The notes beneath the pieces were generated by a model. The model had not been told where the DNA came from and searched no databases. It worked only from the letters and a program-made list of their open reading frames with translations. Shown here piece after piece: positions 11,201 through 25,800 of a stretch of DNA of 64,000 nucleotides (position 1 is its first letter; every line of letters begins with the position of its first letter). Source of the stretch: Margaritifera margaritifera (Eukaryota; Mollusca; Bivalvia; Unionida; Margaritiferidae); contig JAQPZY010001628.1 in assembly GCA_029931535.1 (NCBI GenBank), forward strand, positions 1,560,501 through 1,624,500, read 5' to 3'. The translations under genes were made by a program, and so were the position numbers.

Positions 11201-13844
11201 ACGATCGAATTCATACGTGATCTCTTCCCCAAAATGATAATAAACTTTTTATATACTATTTCTTGTACTTAAAAAAAAATAAAAAATAAAGTGTACGAGA
11301 AAAATACATGTACATGTATATAAATTTCAGGAACCACGCCACAAATGTATTATACTCGAATTCATACGCGATCTCTTCCCCAAAAGGATACTGTAACATA
11401 CACATTTTATACACTATTTCTTGTACTTTGAAAAAAAAAATTTCATGTGCAAATGAATACACAAAATTTTGGGAGCCACACCACGATCGCGTTATATCCA
11501 AATTCGCGTTATAGCGGGGTTTCACTGTACTACCACCTGTATGAGTGCAGATCAAACATCTGTCAAGATCAAACACTTATACTCAGCATCAAAGGGAGCC
11601 TATGCAGCCACCAACACTAAGTTAATTGGTTATTAAAGTACATGTGTATGATCTCTTCCTTAAAACACTGTCCATGCAGTTGCACCATCAATTACTTTCT
11701 GACAACCATGGCATTAACGCTGGTTTAAAAGTGGTAAAATTCAACTTAGATCCTCATCAGTTCCAATAATGTCATCATTCCACATTTGAACCAAACACGC
11801 GACATGCTGCCCCTTTCTCAATGCAATTAGCAAGTAGTGTTAACATTTGATGTGTTCCACACCCATCAAAGTGCGAAGATGCTAACTAAATTGAAAATAA
11901 ATGGAATCACTACTTTCATTGAGCCTTCCTCATGTACTAATAAGCTTCAACCAATAGTCTTTACTTAAAACTTTATCAATCAAGCCAATTCATGCTGAAT
12001 GGATAATTGCAGTGCATGTGAAAATGTATGAAAAATCAGACGTAATTATCCATGGATTCGAGAATTCTGGGCTTGTTTAATTCAACAAAATTTCAGGATT
12101 ATTTACCTGACAAACATTTGTGTGCACCAGCAGACTTGATTGACACGATGTTAATTCAGTGGTTTTGTCAAAAAACAGTGAAGTGTGAGCTTCAATACTC
12201 TGCAGTAATTAGTGTATATACCTAGTGGTTCATTAATAATTGTGCTTTAAGCAATAATTCTAGTATTTTACAGTCATGTTCTTCATTGGGATTAAGCATG
12301 CATGGATAAATTGAGACATGGTTTCACGAGGATTTAAATTTTTTGACAACAGTTTCATTTGAACGAAGAATTGATTTGAATAAGTATTAAATCTAATTTC
12401 TCTGGCAAATACATTACCTGATCACATTACATTAGGATAAATTTCTTACTGCCTCTGAATCTAGCCCTCCCAAAAAGATGGAAAATGTCTTTTTGTCTAT
12501 ATAATATGCAGACAAAGGAAAGCAATTCTTACAGGTTAACTCCCCTCTCTACCTGCTTCGTATCTACCATTATACCCAGTTTTAACCAGTTTATACTTTC
12601 TCTGACATGTGCAAAGATGTCCTACAGACAATCCAATTAAATTCTACAATTTTTATACTTAAAATGTAATCATCCACAGTTCTTTTTCAGTGGTACAGTA
12701 AGTCAAAATGTTGTTTTATATGGTGCATACATACCTGCCAACTATTATGCTTTTGGCGTAATCATTCCGCTTTTTTTTTCACCTTGTTATGTCTTACGCT
12801 CACCTGTATATGGATTACACTTGTTTGGTACATTTAAAAAAATAAAAATAAAACAATGAAAAGTTGTGTTTCTCTTTTTTTTTATCATCTCTTTAATCCC
12901 ACACATGATATAAATCTGAGAATATTCTGGAAGAGAAGACTGCTGCATAAGAATAGCATAAAAGTTCATTTGTCATAGACCTCCATGTATTTTCCTTATT
13001 TTCTATTTTATAGCAGTTGTATATGCCACATTTCAAAGAAAACATACGAGTTTCTTCAACTTGAAACAAAATCACTCACAGATTCATTATATTAATACAC
13101 GGAATTTGTTAGCAGAGCAGTCTATAATTTAAAAAAATGGCGGCATATGTTAAGTGAAACAGGATTTATCAATGTGACTCTCGGATGTTATATAACTGAA
13201 AAATTTTAGAGAAGAGGGATCTTTTTAAACATTAAAACATGTCGGATAAAAAAAAAGAAAAACCAATAATGCTTTACAAATTTAGAAAGATGAACATGAG
13301 AGGAGTAATATAGCACTCAGGTTGAGCACATGGTAATGATCGTTGCAGAATTTGTTGAGTTGACTTTATGATCACTCAGCAAAAGTTAGACATGTAGACT
13401 AGTTAAAGTGAGTGTTGTGTATATATAATTTGTCGATATGTTTTGTGGTTTGTATTCTGGTACAAATCCACATGGATTTTGCCCATTTGTTACCAGAACT
13501 TTAATCAGCTGCAGATCCAGGTTAGTAGCAAAACCAATTTTATATTTTTCATACAGTTTATTGTAATTATGGCATATAATATATAGATTACACTTTTTAT
13601 GCTAAGATTACGCTTTTTTGCCACTTATGTTATGCTTACACCTCTGTAAGGGTTGGCAGGTATGTGCATACAACATTTTTGTAAAATCCATTGAATTTAT
13701 TTATATTTTTTAAATTATTGATCTGTTCATTATCATTACATTGACTTCGAACAGCAACATACATTTTCACTGGTGGAATTTCCCAGGCACTGTCTTTGGG
13801 CATTTATTCTAATTATAACTTGTTTTCATAATGGCATTTATTTC

Positions 13845-13889
<45 letters not shown>

Positions 13890-16800
13890 ATGCACTTGTT
13901 TGTTTATTCACTTTTCGCTTACAGATATGACAACACAGTGCAACAAATGCAAGAGATTCAATGTGGTAGAGGACATTCATGAAACATGCCTGCTCTGTAC
14001 CAATTGCTCTTCATGACACACTTGTAAAGTGTGTGTGTTGTGGACAGAGAATACATGGTCTAATGTCCTTAGAAAACAGGTCCAGGGCCGCAAAAAAAGA
14101 GCAATATTCAGAGATGCAGCCAGGGCGCGCGAATCACGCAAAATTTGTACGAATTTGCGCACTTGGAAAACAGTGATGCGCGAGAAATCCTGCAAATTAG
14201 TTTAAAGTCGCGCATATAAAAATGTATTCTGTGCAGTATAAAATTTTTATTTAAGTGTTAACCCATAAAGTGCTTGTCGGGGTATAAGTCGCGCCAGCAG
14301 TAGAAGTCTCGTTGTGCTTGTCTTGTTATCTGTCTTTTTTCCTGTAGGCAACTGTTTACACATTGTTCAGCTTGATATGAACGGCTGTTAAACTAAATTT
14401 GATTGGTATATTGGGCCCTGGAACAAGCATTGTCAAGTTTTAACCTTGTATTCATGAAGGAAGTTTTACAAACGCTTGTTTAAAGTAAGGGCCCCTAGAA
14501 AATCCAAAATGGCTGACTCGCAACATTGTTTATCTTCTGATGACGATTTCGTTCGGCAAATACTGGCCGATGAGAGCGATGATGACAATGATTTTTAAAG
14601 TTTTGAAGTATATGAGATTATTGGAGCCCGGAAAGTGTTACTGAAAATACCAGTGAGTAATTTTAAACCAGAAAATGATGTTGAATACGAGTCCAATGTA
14701 CATGCTGGATGGACAAAAACAGACAGTATGCCGGTCAACCCCTTATTAAGTGGTCCTTCGAAATTAAATGTCAAAAAGGCAGAATACTAAGCCTAATTAA
14801 AGTACAAGCAATTTAAAAGTTTAGTGTAATTTTTCATTTCTCAAACAATTCTGCCTTGAGGGATCTTGTGCTACAAAATTATATAGCACTCTAAGGGTTA
14901 AGATAAATTGTATAAATAAAAATCTTCAAAGAAATTAAAAAGTAAGGACATTTATTTTTAATCAGAATAACTCTGTCTGAACAAGCTGACTATGGCATTG
15001 ATGGACTTAAAATCCTAATACAAAATTGTGGAACAGATCAGAAATTTGGCAACCATGTAGTAGTCAGCAAAGCACTGATTCAAGAAGAGAAACTTTGGCA
15101 GAGCTCTTGTTAGTGAAAAATATTATGTTGGAGCAGAGATATCTAAGAGACAATACCTCTGAGCTGCTGAAAATTGTACATAACCATAAAGAACATTTTT
15201 CGAACTCGTTCAAGCTGGTTTAGCTAGCTATGCATATGTGAAAGAGGGTTATCAGCACAGAACAATATTCATACACAGATAAGGCACAAATTAAGCTCAG
15301 AAATGATCAGCAGATTAAATGCTTATACAACTAGAGGAGACATCTTTTGAGGATTTAGATTTCAACAGCACGAAGAAAGAAAGAGATGGATAATTATGTG
15401 TTTGGTAAATTCTGAACTATGGCCATTTCCTACTCCCCCTCATATGTTGTCTACTCCCCCCTTATTTTGGTGACAAGGGGGGAGCTCCCCCCTTTAGGTA
15501 AAATCCTGGCAGCATCTCTGAATATCTATTTCTTCTTAGCATGAAGTACTGAGCTCCCACTTCAGAATCTATCACAAGTCTCATGGGGGATGCTGAGATG
15601 CCCTCTCCACTCCCCATGAAGATTCAGGAGATAGCGCCAGATCTTAATGCAGTAGAAATGAGAGACAATTCCACCCAAGTTGGAATCACGCATGCATTCT
15701 CTAATAAATAAGGCTGTATCATCAAGATTGTCAACAACAGAACAGGAAGAAAATTTTCAGGATCCCACTGGGGATAAACCTTTAGCTCCGCCCATGAGGT
15801 GTGACAATCCTAAGTCAGATATCATCCCTCCTATGGGGCGTGAGGATGCAGAACCATACCTATCTCCACCCACGAAAATACAATACCCCATATTCCATCC
15901 ATGAACAGCAGCATTCTTTCCGGACATGAGGGCATATTATTTCACTATTATGGCCAGTAGGACCGAATGAGGTGCAATTTGACTTGTATGGATGGATGGA
16001 AGGCCAGCTGTACTGCCTGACCATCAAGGCATTTATCATCCTCCATATGCCGTTCCAACTGTTGATCAATGAGTCCAGCCATATGAACATGCAATATATG
16101 ACTAAAGTTGTCATGAATCACTTATCTCAGACTGGCGAACCGTCCGGCTGTCCTTGTATTCTGACAGCTATAGTATCTTATGCCAAACACACCGCTCAGT
16201 GAAGCCAACCAGCCGAACCGAACATTACTTTGCCACTTCATAGTGAACTTGCTTTATTCATAGAGCCCTCCGGCCGAGTCAGACCGGCATTTTAGCATAC
16301 CACCACTTTTAATGGCATATCCTATGGGAAAAATGATGCATTCTGACGATACAACATCATCATTGCCATATGGAATGCTGTACCCATGGACCTAAGGTGT
16401 ACATGAGGAAGACAATCTCCAACTAGAGAAAGGGAATGAAGTGGAAATACCTGAATCATCCGACAATGGAACTGACAGAATTTAGCTCTAAGGTAGCAAT
16501 AGAAGAAATCTACCACATCCTGTCTCCTTTGAATGTCCTCCTCCGCCAACCGTCATCCTACCTACAAGGTCAAAGCCACTGTGGATGTAGATGATCATGA
16601 CGATAGTCCATCATTTAGAACATTTGCTCAGTCATCAAAAGTTGTAGAAATTACCAGGCTTCTCTCTAAAAAATTCGCAAACCCAGTAATGCAAAGCCTT
16701 CTTTTCCAGGAGTCATTTGCCAGCTAGCTTCTCGTCTCACTGGTATAAGTTGCACTCTAATGCAAACTCTTTGGAAATATCTAATGTTGGCAAGGATGTT

Positions 16801-19800
16801 TCCACTTTTGGCATGACTGACCCACTTTGTTATAAGGCGGATTGGCAAGTGTTCAGTGACACTTCCAAGCTAGTGAGGAATGTTATATCAACTTCCTCAC
16901 TACTTGACTTAGTGTCCTAGCGATTTTTTGCCTAGCTGAGAAGGCCAGAAGCGATCGTGCCTGGGATTCGGTGAGTCGTATCACCAAGGTCATAAATATG
17001 GCTTCTCACCACACCATGACTACCCTGATGGCCTCCTGCAACATGGACTTAGTCAGACGTGATGTACTCTTGCACTCTTCCTCACTAAAGTCCCACCATG
17101 CAGCGGTCTTGTGCACCCTCCCATTCGGCTCTTCCCTTCTGTTTGGGGTTTGAATTGACGAGGTCAGAAAACAGGCAGCACGAGAGTTGCCACTACATCT
17201 GTCAGCGCAAGAGCCCATATCTGGATGTCCTGCTCAGGGACTGTCACAAAGAAGGGACAATTGTCAGCAGGGATACAATAGAGGCAATTCCAAAAGACGA
17301 CAGAATAGCAATGACCAGGTGAATTATAGGTGGTCATACACCCCTACTTCTCGCCATCAAACAGGGTGGGGAGATAGAAATGTTTTTCCTCCTCCAAGCC
17401 TCCAGCCACCCGTCAGTGACTTACCGTCTCCCCCACCCGCTGGCAACCCACCTGTCATCACCATACTCCTTCTTTTTCATCAGGCTTGGATTGACCTCAT
17501 TCCGAAAAACAATTGGGCGATCCAAGTTGTGTCAGATGGCCTCAGAATCTCATTTATTAGGCCTTCTCCACTTTCGATATCTCCCTTCATGACAGAAACC
17601 CTAAGCGATCCCATGAAGGTGGGTATACTACAGAAGGAGATAAATCTTTTAGTCATAACGTGGGCAGTCGAGATTGTATGAAATCTGTACACTCAAGACT
17701 TCTACTCCAGACTGTTTCTGGTGACGAAGTCCAACAGCAAGTTGAGACCTGTGATTGACTTTACTAGGTTCAAGCAATTTGTTTTGGCCCCAAAATTCAA
17801 AGTGGAGATGGCAAAACTCCATACGTCTTTTAGTGCGACATGGCGACTACACAATCAGCTTAGACCTGTCTGACGTGTATTTTCACATTCCAATCCAAAC
17901 GACGTCGCACAAATATCTTCGCTTTGCCTATCGGGGCAAAGTATATCAATTCCGTGTTCTTCCTTTCAGACTCCACCTAAGCCCTTAGGCCTTCACAAAA
18001 ACATTAGACTGTGTAATCTCATGGTTCAGGACGACCTCCTCCACAGTGATGGCGGCATACCTGGACAACATCCTTTAAAAACAATGGGTAAGTTCGATTT
18101 TTGTCCAAGATGTGAACAACCTTCTTGCACTCCTTCGCATTCTAGGGTGGATAATAAATATTGAGAAATTGAACCTTATTCCCTCTCAAAGTTTTTCACA
18201 CACCTCAATCTCGTATGTCTTCATCCCAAACACATCGAAAACATTGTTCATGCGTAGGAGAGGATTTCAAACAAAATGTTTAAATTGGCGAGAGAGTTTC
18301 TTCAACTCCTCGGCCTGTTCAGTGCGGCAGCAGATTTGTTACCCGATGCCTGCCTTTACATGCATCCAATACAAATACCCCTTCTACCCCAATGGCAACC
18401 GTTCATGGCCATTAAGATCAGAATATTACGATCTCGACCCATGTAAAAAACTTCCTTCTCCATTGGCAAGACAGGAAGTGGCTCACAGCAGTAATACCTC
18501 TTGAAAACCCACAACCAGAAATAACGATTTGTACAGATGCCAGTCTGTCGGGTTGGTAAGCACACTTGCTACTGGACTTAACAATGGTCAGTGGCAAGTG
18601 GACATGTTAAGAGATGGCACTTCACATCAACCTGCTGGAAATTTAAGCCATTCTCAGTGCTTCCAACAATTGGGTAGAATACTTGCGCTGACATACGGTC
18701 TTGATACTGTCGGACAATTTGGTAGTGGTCATATATCTCCTTGAACAGGGAGGGACAAAATCACTGGACCTTTGTGTCTTGGTATGGGATTACCTTTGGT
18801 GGTGTGCTCAGTACCAGATAATATTCACCACATACCAGGATGGCTAAATGTTTTAGCCAACTCATTGTCAAGGAGAGGACAAATGCTTCACACAGAGTGG
18901 TCTCTCCATCCTTCCACATTCAATCAAGTCTGCACCCTATGGGGCTGCCCAGTGATAGATCTTTTCATGATAAGGTGGAACTACAAATTGCCTACCTTTG
19001 CCTCCCCTTTTCTGGACCCAGAAGCATATGTCGTCAATGCTCTATCAGTCAGCTGTGAGGGAATGTGGGCCTACACCTACCCTCCATCAGTCTTGACACC
19101 AAAAGTAGTTCAGAAAGTGAGAGACATGAACTGCCAGATAGTTCTGATCACCTCTCTACAATAGGACAAATCCTGGATCAACAATCTGATCTCCCTAGCG
19201 ACAGACATACCCAGGAAAGTCATGATGACCCCGACCCTGATCAAGCAGCCCAGATCACCACTATTCCATCCTTGTCCAGAGAAACTCCTCCTTCATGCCA
19301 AGGCTCTTATCAGAGATGCCTTGCGTGTAAAGGAGTTTGGAACTTCAGTTGTGGTTAGGATCGCAACAACTAGAAGGCCCTCCACTCTGAAGGCATATGA
19401 ATGGAAATAATAAGGGTTTTTAACAACTGATGTCACATCAGTGATGTCACACCACTCTCTGCCTCCATTCCTCAGATGGCCAACTTCTTTCTCTTTCTCT
19501 TTGAAGACAAGAAGTTAGCCCCCACCACCATAAAAGGATACCACTCCATGATTTCGGATATGTTCCAGCATCATGGACGAGACAATATTGGACACAACAA
19601 GGACCTTTCTGACTTGCTGTCCAATTTTGATCTATTCAGACCATGCTCACTTGCATTATTCCCAAAATGGAATCTCTCCTGGCTGTTGACATGGCTTAAC
19701 TCATCCAAGCTTGAGCCCCTGTCATCCATATCCATCAATCAGCTATCATATAAGACTTGCTTTCTGATAGTGCTTGCCACAACATGCAGAGTCAGTGAGC

Positions 19801-22800
19801 TACATGCCCTCTCCGTGGACCCGAACTACATGCAGTTCTGTCCCGTTGCAACAGTTGTCCTAATGACACAACTGGGTTTCATTGCAAAAAGCAGGTTTCC
19901 ATTACTAGGCAATCAACAAATGACAATTCACCCCTCTCCTCGATCGATACATTGATCCCATATGCACTCTTGAATATTATCTGAAGCATACGGAGAACAT
20001 CCACAATGGCCGGACCAGGCTTTTTCTGCCTCTCAAGTCTAGACAGCATGACATAACACCACAAGTGCTAACTACTTGGTTAAAGGGAGTTATAAAATTG
20101 GCATATACTGACCTCTCTCAGAAACAGGTACCCTAATGTAAATCTCGGCTCATGAAATACGTGCAATTTCCACAAGCCTGGCATTTGAACATAACACCTC
20201 CATTCGAGACATAGTGGAGTCAATTGGATGGCATGCCCAGACCACTTTCTCCGGTTTTTATCTGTGGGACATGGCCTTGCAGAGGAGAGAACTGAACCTG
20301 ATCGGGCCAGTGGTAGCTGCACAGACAGTATTGGCCCTTTTGCTGGATTCACCTGGAAAAACTTTAAGAGTGAGACCATAATCAAGTGCAGAATCCCATA
20401 GGAATCTCCTCACATGTGTATAACTAAGGTCTCCAGTTGTGCTAAACTAACATTGAAGAATTTCATCCTTTAGTAGGGCAATCATTCTCCTCCTGGATGA
20501 CACAGGTGGAGGTAGGATGCTCAGGATTTCCTTCTCTTACCTATTCTCCTAAAGTAATGTGATCAGGTAATGCATTTGCCGGAGAAAAGAAATTTTTTAG
20601 TATATTATGTTTCTTCTATAATACTTACCTGATCACATTACAAATAATCCCTCCCACCCTTCCCTGCAATGCGTGGATCCTTTTAGGTGTCACTCAAGTA
20701 AAAAACTGGTTTAAACCGGGTATAACAGTAGCCAGCTAGTGGGTAGAAATGGGAGTTAAACTAAGATTTGCTTCCCTTTGTCTATATAATATATAGACAG
20801 AAAGATGTTTTTACGTCTTTCCGGGAGGACTGGATTCGGAGGTAGTAAGAAAGTTATCCTTATGTAATGTGATCAGGTAAGTATTATAGGAGAAACATAA
20901 TGTACTAAAAAATTTGCTTTTCATATACTAGTATCATTTATTATTATTTCTTTCATTTACAGTACTACTAGTGTTTGAATACCTTATGCTTTTTCTCGTT
21001 TCTCTCTATCCTTACTTATGTCACAACATATCGGGATTGAGTGGAAATTACAGCTACCAGATACCATATAGATATGTGTGCATTGAAACAATATAAAATA
21101 AATCTTTTTTTTTTCTTAAAAGGGTTAAAATAAAACACATGTAAAAGCTAATTTTTATTGCCAGATTACAGATATGACATTGATTTATCCAATAGCTTTG
21201 TTGATACCTAGGAATGAAACACAGTAAGAATATGGGGGGGGGGGTCTTATTTATCATAAGTGGCTAATTTTTCATTGGGTCTTTAAATTCGTGGTTTGGG
21301 CAACAAGGAAATCCATGAAAATTGGTACCACATGAAAATTAGTGATACTACAGTAGTTTATTTGATTTTAATAAAAAAAAAATTCTTTATGCAATATGTG
21401 TTAAATGATGCTGATCCATCCTCCAAAATGGTTGCCTTGAAGGATGTACTGAAAAATCTTGATAGGGCTACTTCTACTAAATGGATGGTCATATTAACAT
21501 AGGGTTTTCACTAAAACATTACAGCAATATGTAGTTGGTTGTAAAACTATTTTATTACCAGATTTGGTATGTTGGTGTTTCTTAAGAATATCTGAGATGG
21601 TTTCAATACTCAGAAGTTAAAAAGAATAATACAACAGAAGAAATGGATTTATCATGGATTCCTGGAAATTCTTTTCAGCCAGTAGTGTCAGTCCCTTCCA
21701 TGGATGTTTGTTTTATACTGGTCAATATGTTAAAAATTTATGTAAAATGGAATCCCTTATACTTGACCTTTCTACATGTTTTTTACATGCAGGTTGCTGC
21801 CTTAGCAAGTTTGACTGGATTAATAAATACTTGTAGGAACCCTGCTCAATGAAGCTGGCAGAGCCCTGTAGTTATCATGCTGTCCATCTGTTCTTCTGTT
21901 CGTCTGTCATCAGTTTGGTTTCCTGCGAGTAACCTTACTGTGAATTGCTGGATTTTAAGCAGATTTAGTATGCAGATTTATATTGATGAGGTCTCATAAG
22001 AATTTGATTTCCATTCTTCTATGTCAGGGGTCCCCAACCTTTTCGTTCCAACGGGCACATTTGTGAGTTTATGAGAGAGTGGTGGGCACCAACCAATTAA
22101 CTTAACCCACTTTTTAAAATATTATTATTTATGATAACCTCTTCTGCAGGCACACAAAAAACATTGGTGGGCGCCATGGCGCCTGCGGGCACCGCTTTGG
22201 GGACCACTGTTCTATGTCATCCTTTAGAGGAGTTATAGCCCCTGATTTCCTGTCTCCCAACTTGAATGTCTCCAGTTTAAGTTCACCAAGGATTGTTGGA
22301 TTTCATCCAGATTTGGCATGCAGCTCTCTGTTGATGAATCCTTGAATGGTTTCAATTTCTAGCATTCCACAACATAATGCACAAAGTTGTGCCCCCTGAT
22401 TGCTGGTCATCATGACATTGGTTCCTGCAGCATAACTTTAGCAAGGTTTCTTGAAGCAAATTTGGTGTGTGATTTTATATTGATGAGACCTTGAATGATT
22501 TGAATTACATGCATTCCACAATATCATTTATAGGAGGTGTGCCCCCAAGATGTCCATCCTCCTGACTTTTGTTTCCTCGGCATCTCTGTACCAAGGATTG
22601 TTTCATTTCAACAAAATTTGGCATGCAGCTTGAGACCTTACATGAATTCAGTTTCAAGTGTTACACAACGTCATCTAGAGGAGTTTGAGCCCCTGATTTC
22701 CCATTGTCCTAACATTGGTTTCTGCATGATAATTTTACTAAATTGACAAATCCTTGACTTAGTTTGATCACTATTGTTCCAATACATAATTTACAGTAGT

Positions 22801-25800
22801 TATGGCCCCTGATGGTCTGTCCTCCTGACTTTGGTTTCTGTGGCATTACTTTAGTTGGATTTCAACTAATTTTGGCAAGCAGCTTTATATTGATGAGGCT
22901 TTGAATGAGTCTCATTTCAGTGTCCCATATTATATTTAGAAGAGTTATGGCCCCTGATGGCCTTTCCTCTTTAATTTGGTTTCTGAAACGTTATTTTACC
23001 TTGGAATAAATCAGACATGCAGTTTTATACTGATGAGACCCTGAATGAGTTTCATTTCCAGCATTCCACATTATCATTTAGAGAGTTATGGCCCTAGATT
23101 GCCTATTCTTCTAACTGATTCAGCAGCATATCCTTACTAGGGAATGTTGGATTTCAACCAGTTTTTTAGATTTATATCACACCATAACATTGATGAAACC
23201 TTGAATGAGTTGGATTTTGAGCATTACATGTCATCATTTAGAGGAGTTATGTCCTCTGATTGCCTGTTATCTTAACTTGGTTTCCCAACACCAACTCTTA
23301 AGTTTAAGGCCCTTCATGCAATTTGTACATAGTGAAGGCCTTTGTAATGCAGCCATTGCAAGTAGCTCTGGTGTTTATTAACTACCTAGCCTGGAGATAA
23401 AATGAGATTGAGTGTGAGTTTGACATTTTGTGTCAGCCAATCAAAAAAAGATTTACTTTTAAAATGCCACTTTTGATCGACTGTGAATGGAAACACAATT
23501 TCAGACTCAAACACAGAGTTGTATGATCTTCAGTCCAAGATTTATCTATGCAGCAAAACCAGGTGGGGTTTTTTTTTCAAGTACACTTACATGCTTTTGG
23601 CTTCTGTTTCAGGAAAGGGAGGTGAGATGGTAGACAGAGGCGACAACACATATGGAGGGAAGTATGTCATCAATCCAAGTGGTGGACTGATATCTAAAGG
23701 ACACCCACTAGGGGCAACAGGTAACATACTTTATCAGAACAAACTCTCTTGTCACACTGCATCAACAGATAGTGAAACTTCAGTATCACCTTCAAGTGGC
23801 AGTGGAAAATGGCATTGGCATTGGTTTAACATGAAGAATTTGTTGTAAAGACTTTTAAAGCCAAAATAGTTGTGCATCAGGGTGTGGTTTACTGGAGAAA
23901 TATAGTGTTTTGCAAAGTCCTTTTCCTGCCATAACTAAAGCACAAGAACTTTCCATATTAAGCAGTATTTCTGGACTTGGGAATCTGTTTTGACTTTGAT
24001 ATCAAATACTTTCATCCCTTTCACACTCAAACATCTTCAAACTGACATGTTTGTTTATTTATTCTCCTACCTTTATTACTCCAGTCAAGTGTTGAAAATT
24101 AATTTTCAGAACTGGCTGAACTTCAGGTGAGCAACTGTTGAAACTGATAGCAAAAATCCTTTTTAAAGCTACTGGTCTGCTCTTAAAATTGATGATTTGG
24201 GCCTCCAGGCTTGTAGCAATGTTGACTACTGCTCCAGTCATGGATATTGTAATGGTGTGCAATTCTTCTGTTTTTAGATTGGTCCATAACAAAACGTAAC
24301 AAGATAAAACATAAAAATGCTATACAGTTGAAAAAATCAAGCACATCAAAACCTTATCCATTGCAACTTTTTGCTGAACTTCCTTTAGGGACAGAATATA
24401 AAAATGAAGAAATGTAAATGCATTCTCACATAATTAAAAAGCTACTTCAACACATTTTTATTATCATTTTTATTCATTGCAAACAATTATTGTAACAGAG
24501 ATGCCAGACATTCTGATTTTGGTTGAATCAGTCATATTTTTAACCTCAGATTATGCCATTATAAACATTTCTGTACTGATTTTCGAGTCAGATAAAAATG
24601 TTATATAGGTGAACCGCAACTTAAAGACTGGTATAACTAGATCACTGAAATGCTTGTAATGTCTGATTGTAATTCTATTGTGTAAGCATTCCTAAGTACA
24701 GGGCTCAAAATTAACGCTAATCTACTAACCCATGGTTAGTGACCTTGCTGATGGATCACTAAAACCCCAGCCATCACTAATTCGTTGGAGCAGTGAAAAT
24801 TACCTATGGTCGCTATTGTAACAGTTAACAATACAGATCAGCTCCCCTTATCTCACTAGGTGGCTACCTGTAACCAAGATGTAGCTAGTTTAAACTTTCG
24901 CTTATGACTGTCAGCAGGCCTCCATGAACATTCACTGGAATTTACACATATTATAAACCATCCATTATTATTTTTTGGTGTTATAGTAAGTGTAATCATA
25001 GTTACATGTAGTGTATACTACATTTATGTGTTTTTCTTTGAATTTAGTGATATTTTTGCAGTTTGTTACTGGTTTGTTATTGTCCTTGTGGCTTGATCAG
25101 TAACACCATTATTCACTGCTGCATTGTTTTCAAAATATTTCTTTGCTCTTAGGATGTCTCGAGAATGTGAGTTAACCTAATTTGAACATTATATATTTAA
25201 TACTTTATATTTATTATTTGATATTTTGTTACCGGTTTGTTATTGCCGATGTGATTTGATCAGTAACTCCATTATTCACCACTGTATTGTTTGCAGGCTA
25301 TTTCTTTGTTCTTAGGATGTCTCGGGTATGCAAGTTCGCCTAATTGAACAATATATATTTAATATTTGGTGTTATACTTGCACTTGTTCCTTTCTCTTTT
25401 CAATAGTGAACTGCAGTGTCTATCAAGAGCAAGAAATGACATCGTTATATGGTCATGGAGGACAACAACAATTCATGTTTGGCATGTACCAAGTGTTCAT
25501 CCACACGCGCATGTAATGTTGGTCCAGCATCCTAAAGAAACAACTTAAGGCTCGAGAGAAAAGAGCCAGGTCAAAAACATCCAACCAAGATTTACTTAGT
25601 ATTCACCCCAACTCAGAATCATTGACTAGCTTTATTGGGGATGTGGAGATGCCTCCCCCTCCACCAGCTAAAATAGCCAAACTGACTCTCATGGCTACGA
25701 CAATGCCCCCTGCCTGTGGAGACCTTGCCATTAAAATCTAATTGAGACCTGGAATCAAGAATCATTAGAATCATGCAGAAAACTCTGTCAACGAGATTGT

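Larger units (their letters stand above)
12397..20915 (+). mobile_element. DIRS-type tyrosine-recombinase retrotransposon, structurally complete, decayed, with nested insertions
   Basis: Recognised by architecture and coding remnants. Long inverted terminal repeats (about 200 bp) lie at 12397-12595 and 20700-20915. An internal complementary region at 20553-20643 joins the reverse complements of both outer ends, the diagnostic DIRS arrangement. The gag-like region, RT, RNase H and tyrosine recombinase occur in the usual order on the + strand, all broken by stops and frameshifts. Subtracting two nested DNA transposons (933 and 1412 bp plus duplications) from 8.5 kb leaves about 6.2 kb, the normal DIRS size. 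No target duplication is expected for this class. Probably inactive. Confidence 0.9.

Noticed and set aside
24059..24292. 77-codon minus-strand frame
   Set aside because: No recognisable family or splice context; length is consistent with chance in non-coding DNA.
24699..24880. Left end of another hAT-like repeat (CAGGGCTCAAAATTAACGC)
   Set aside because: The start resembles a common hAT end, but no matching right end or target duplication was found nearby.
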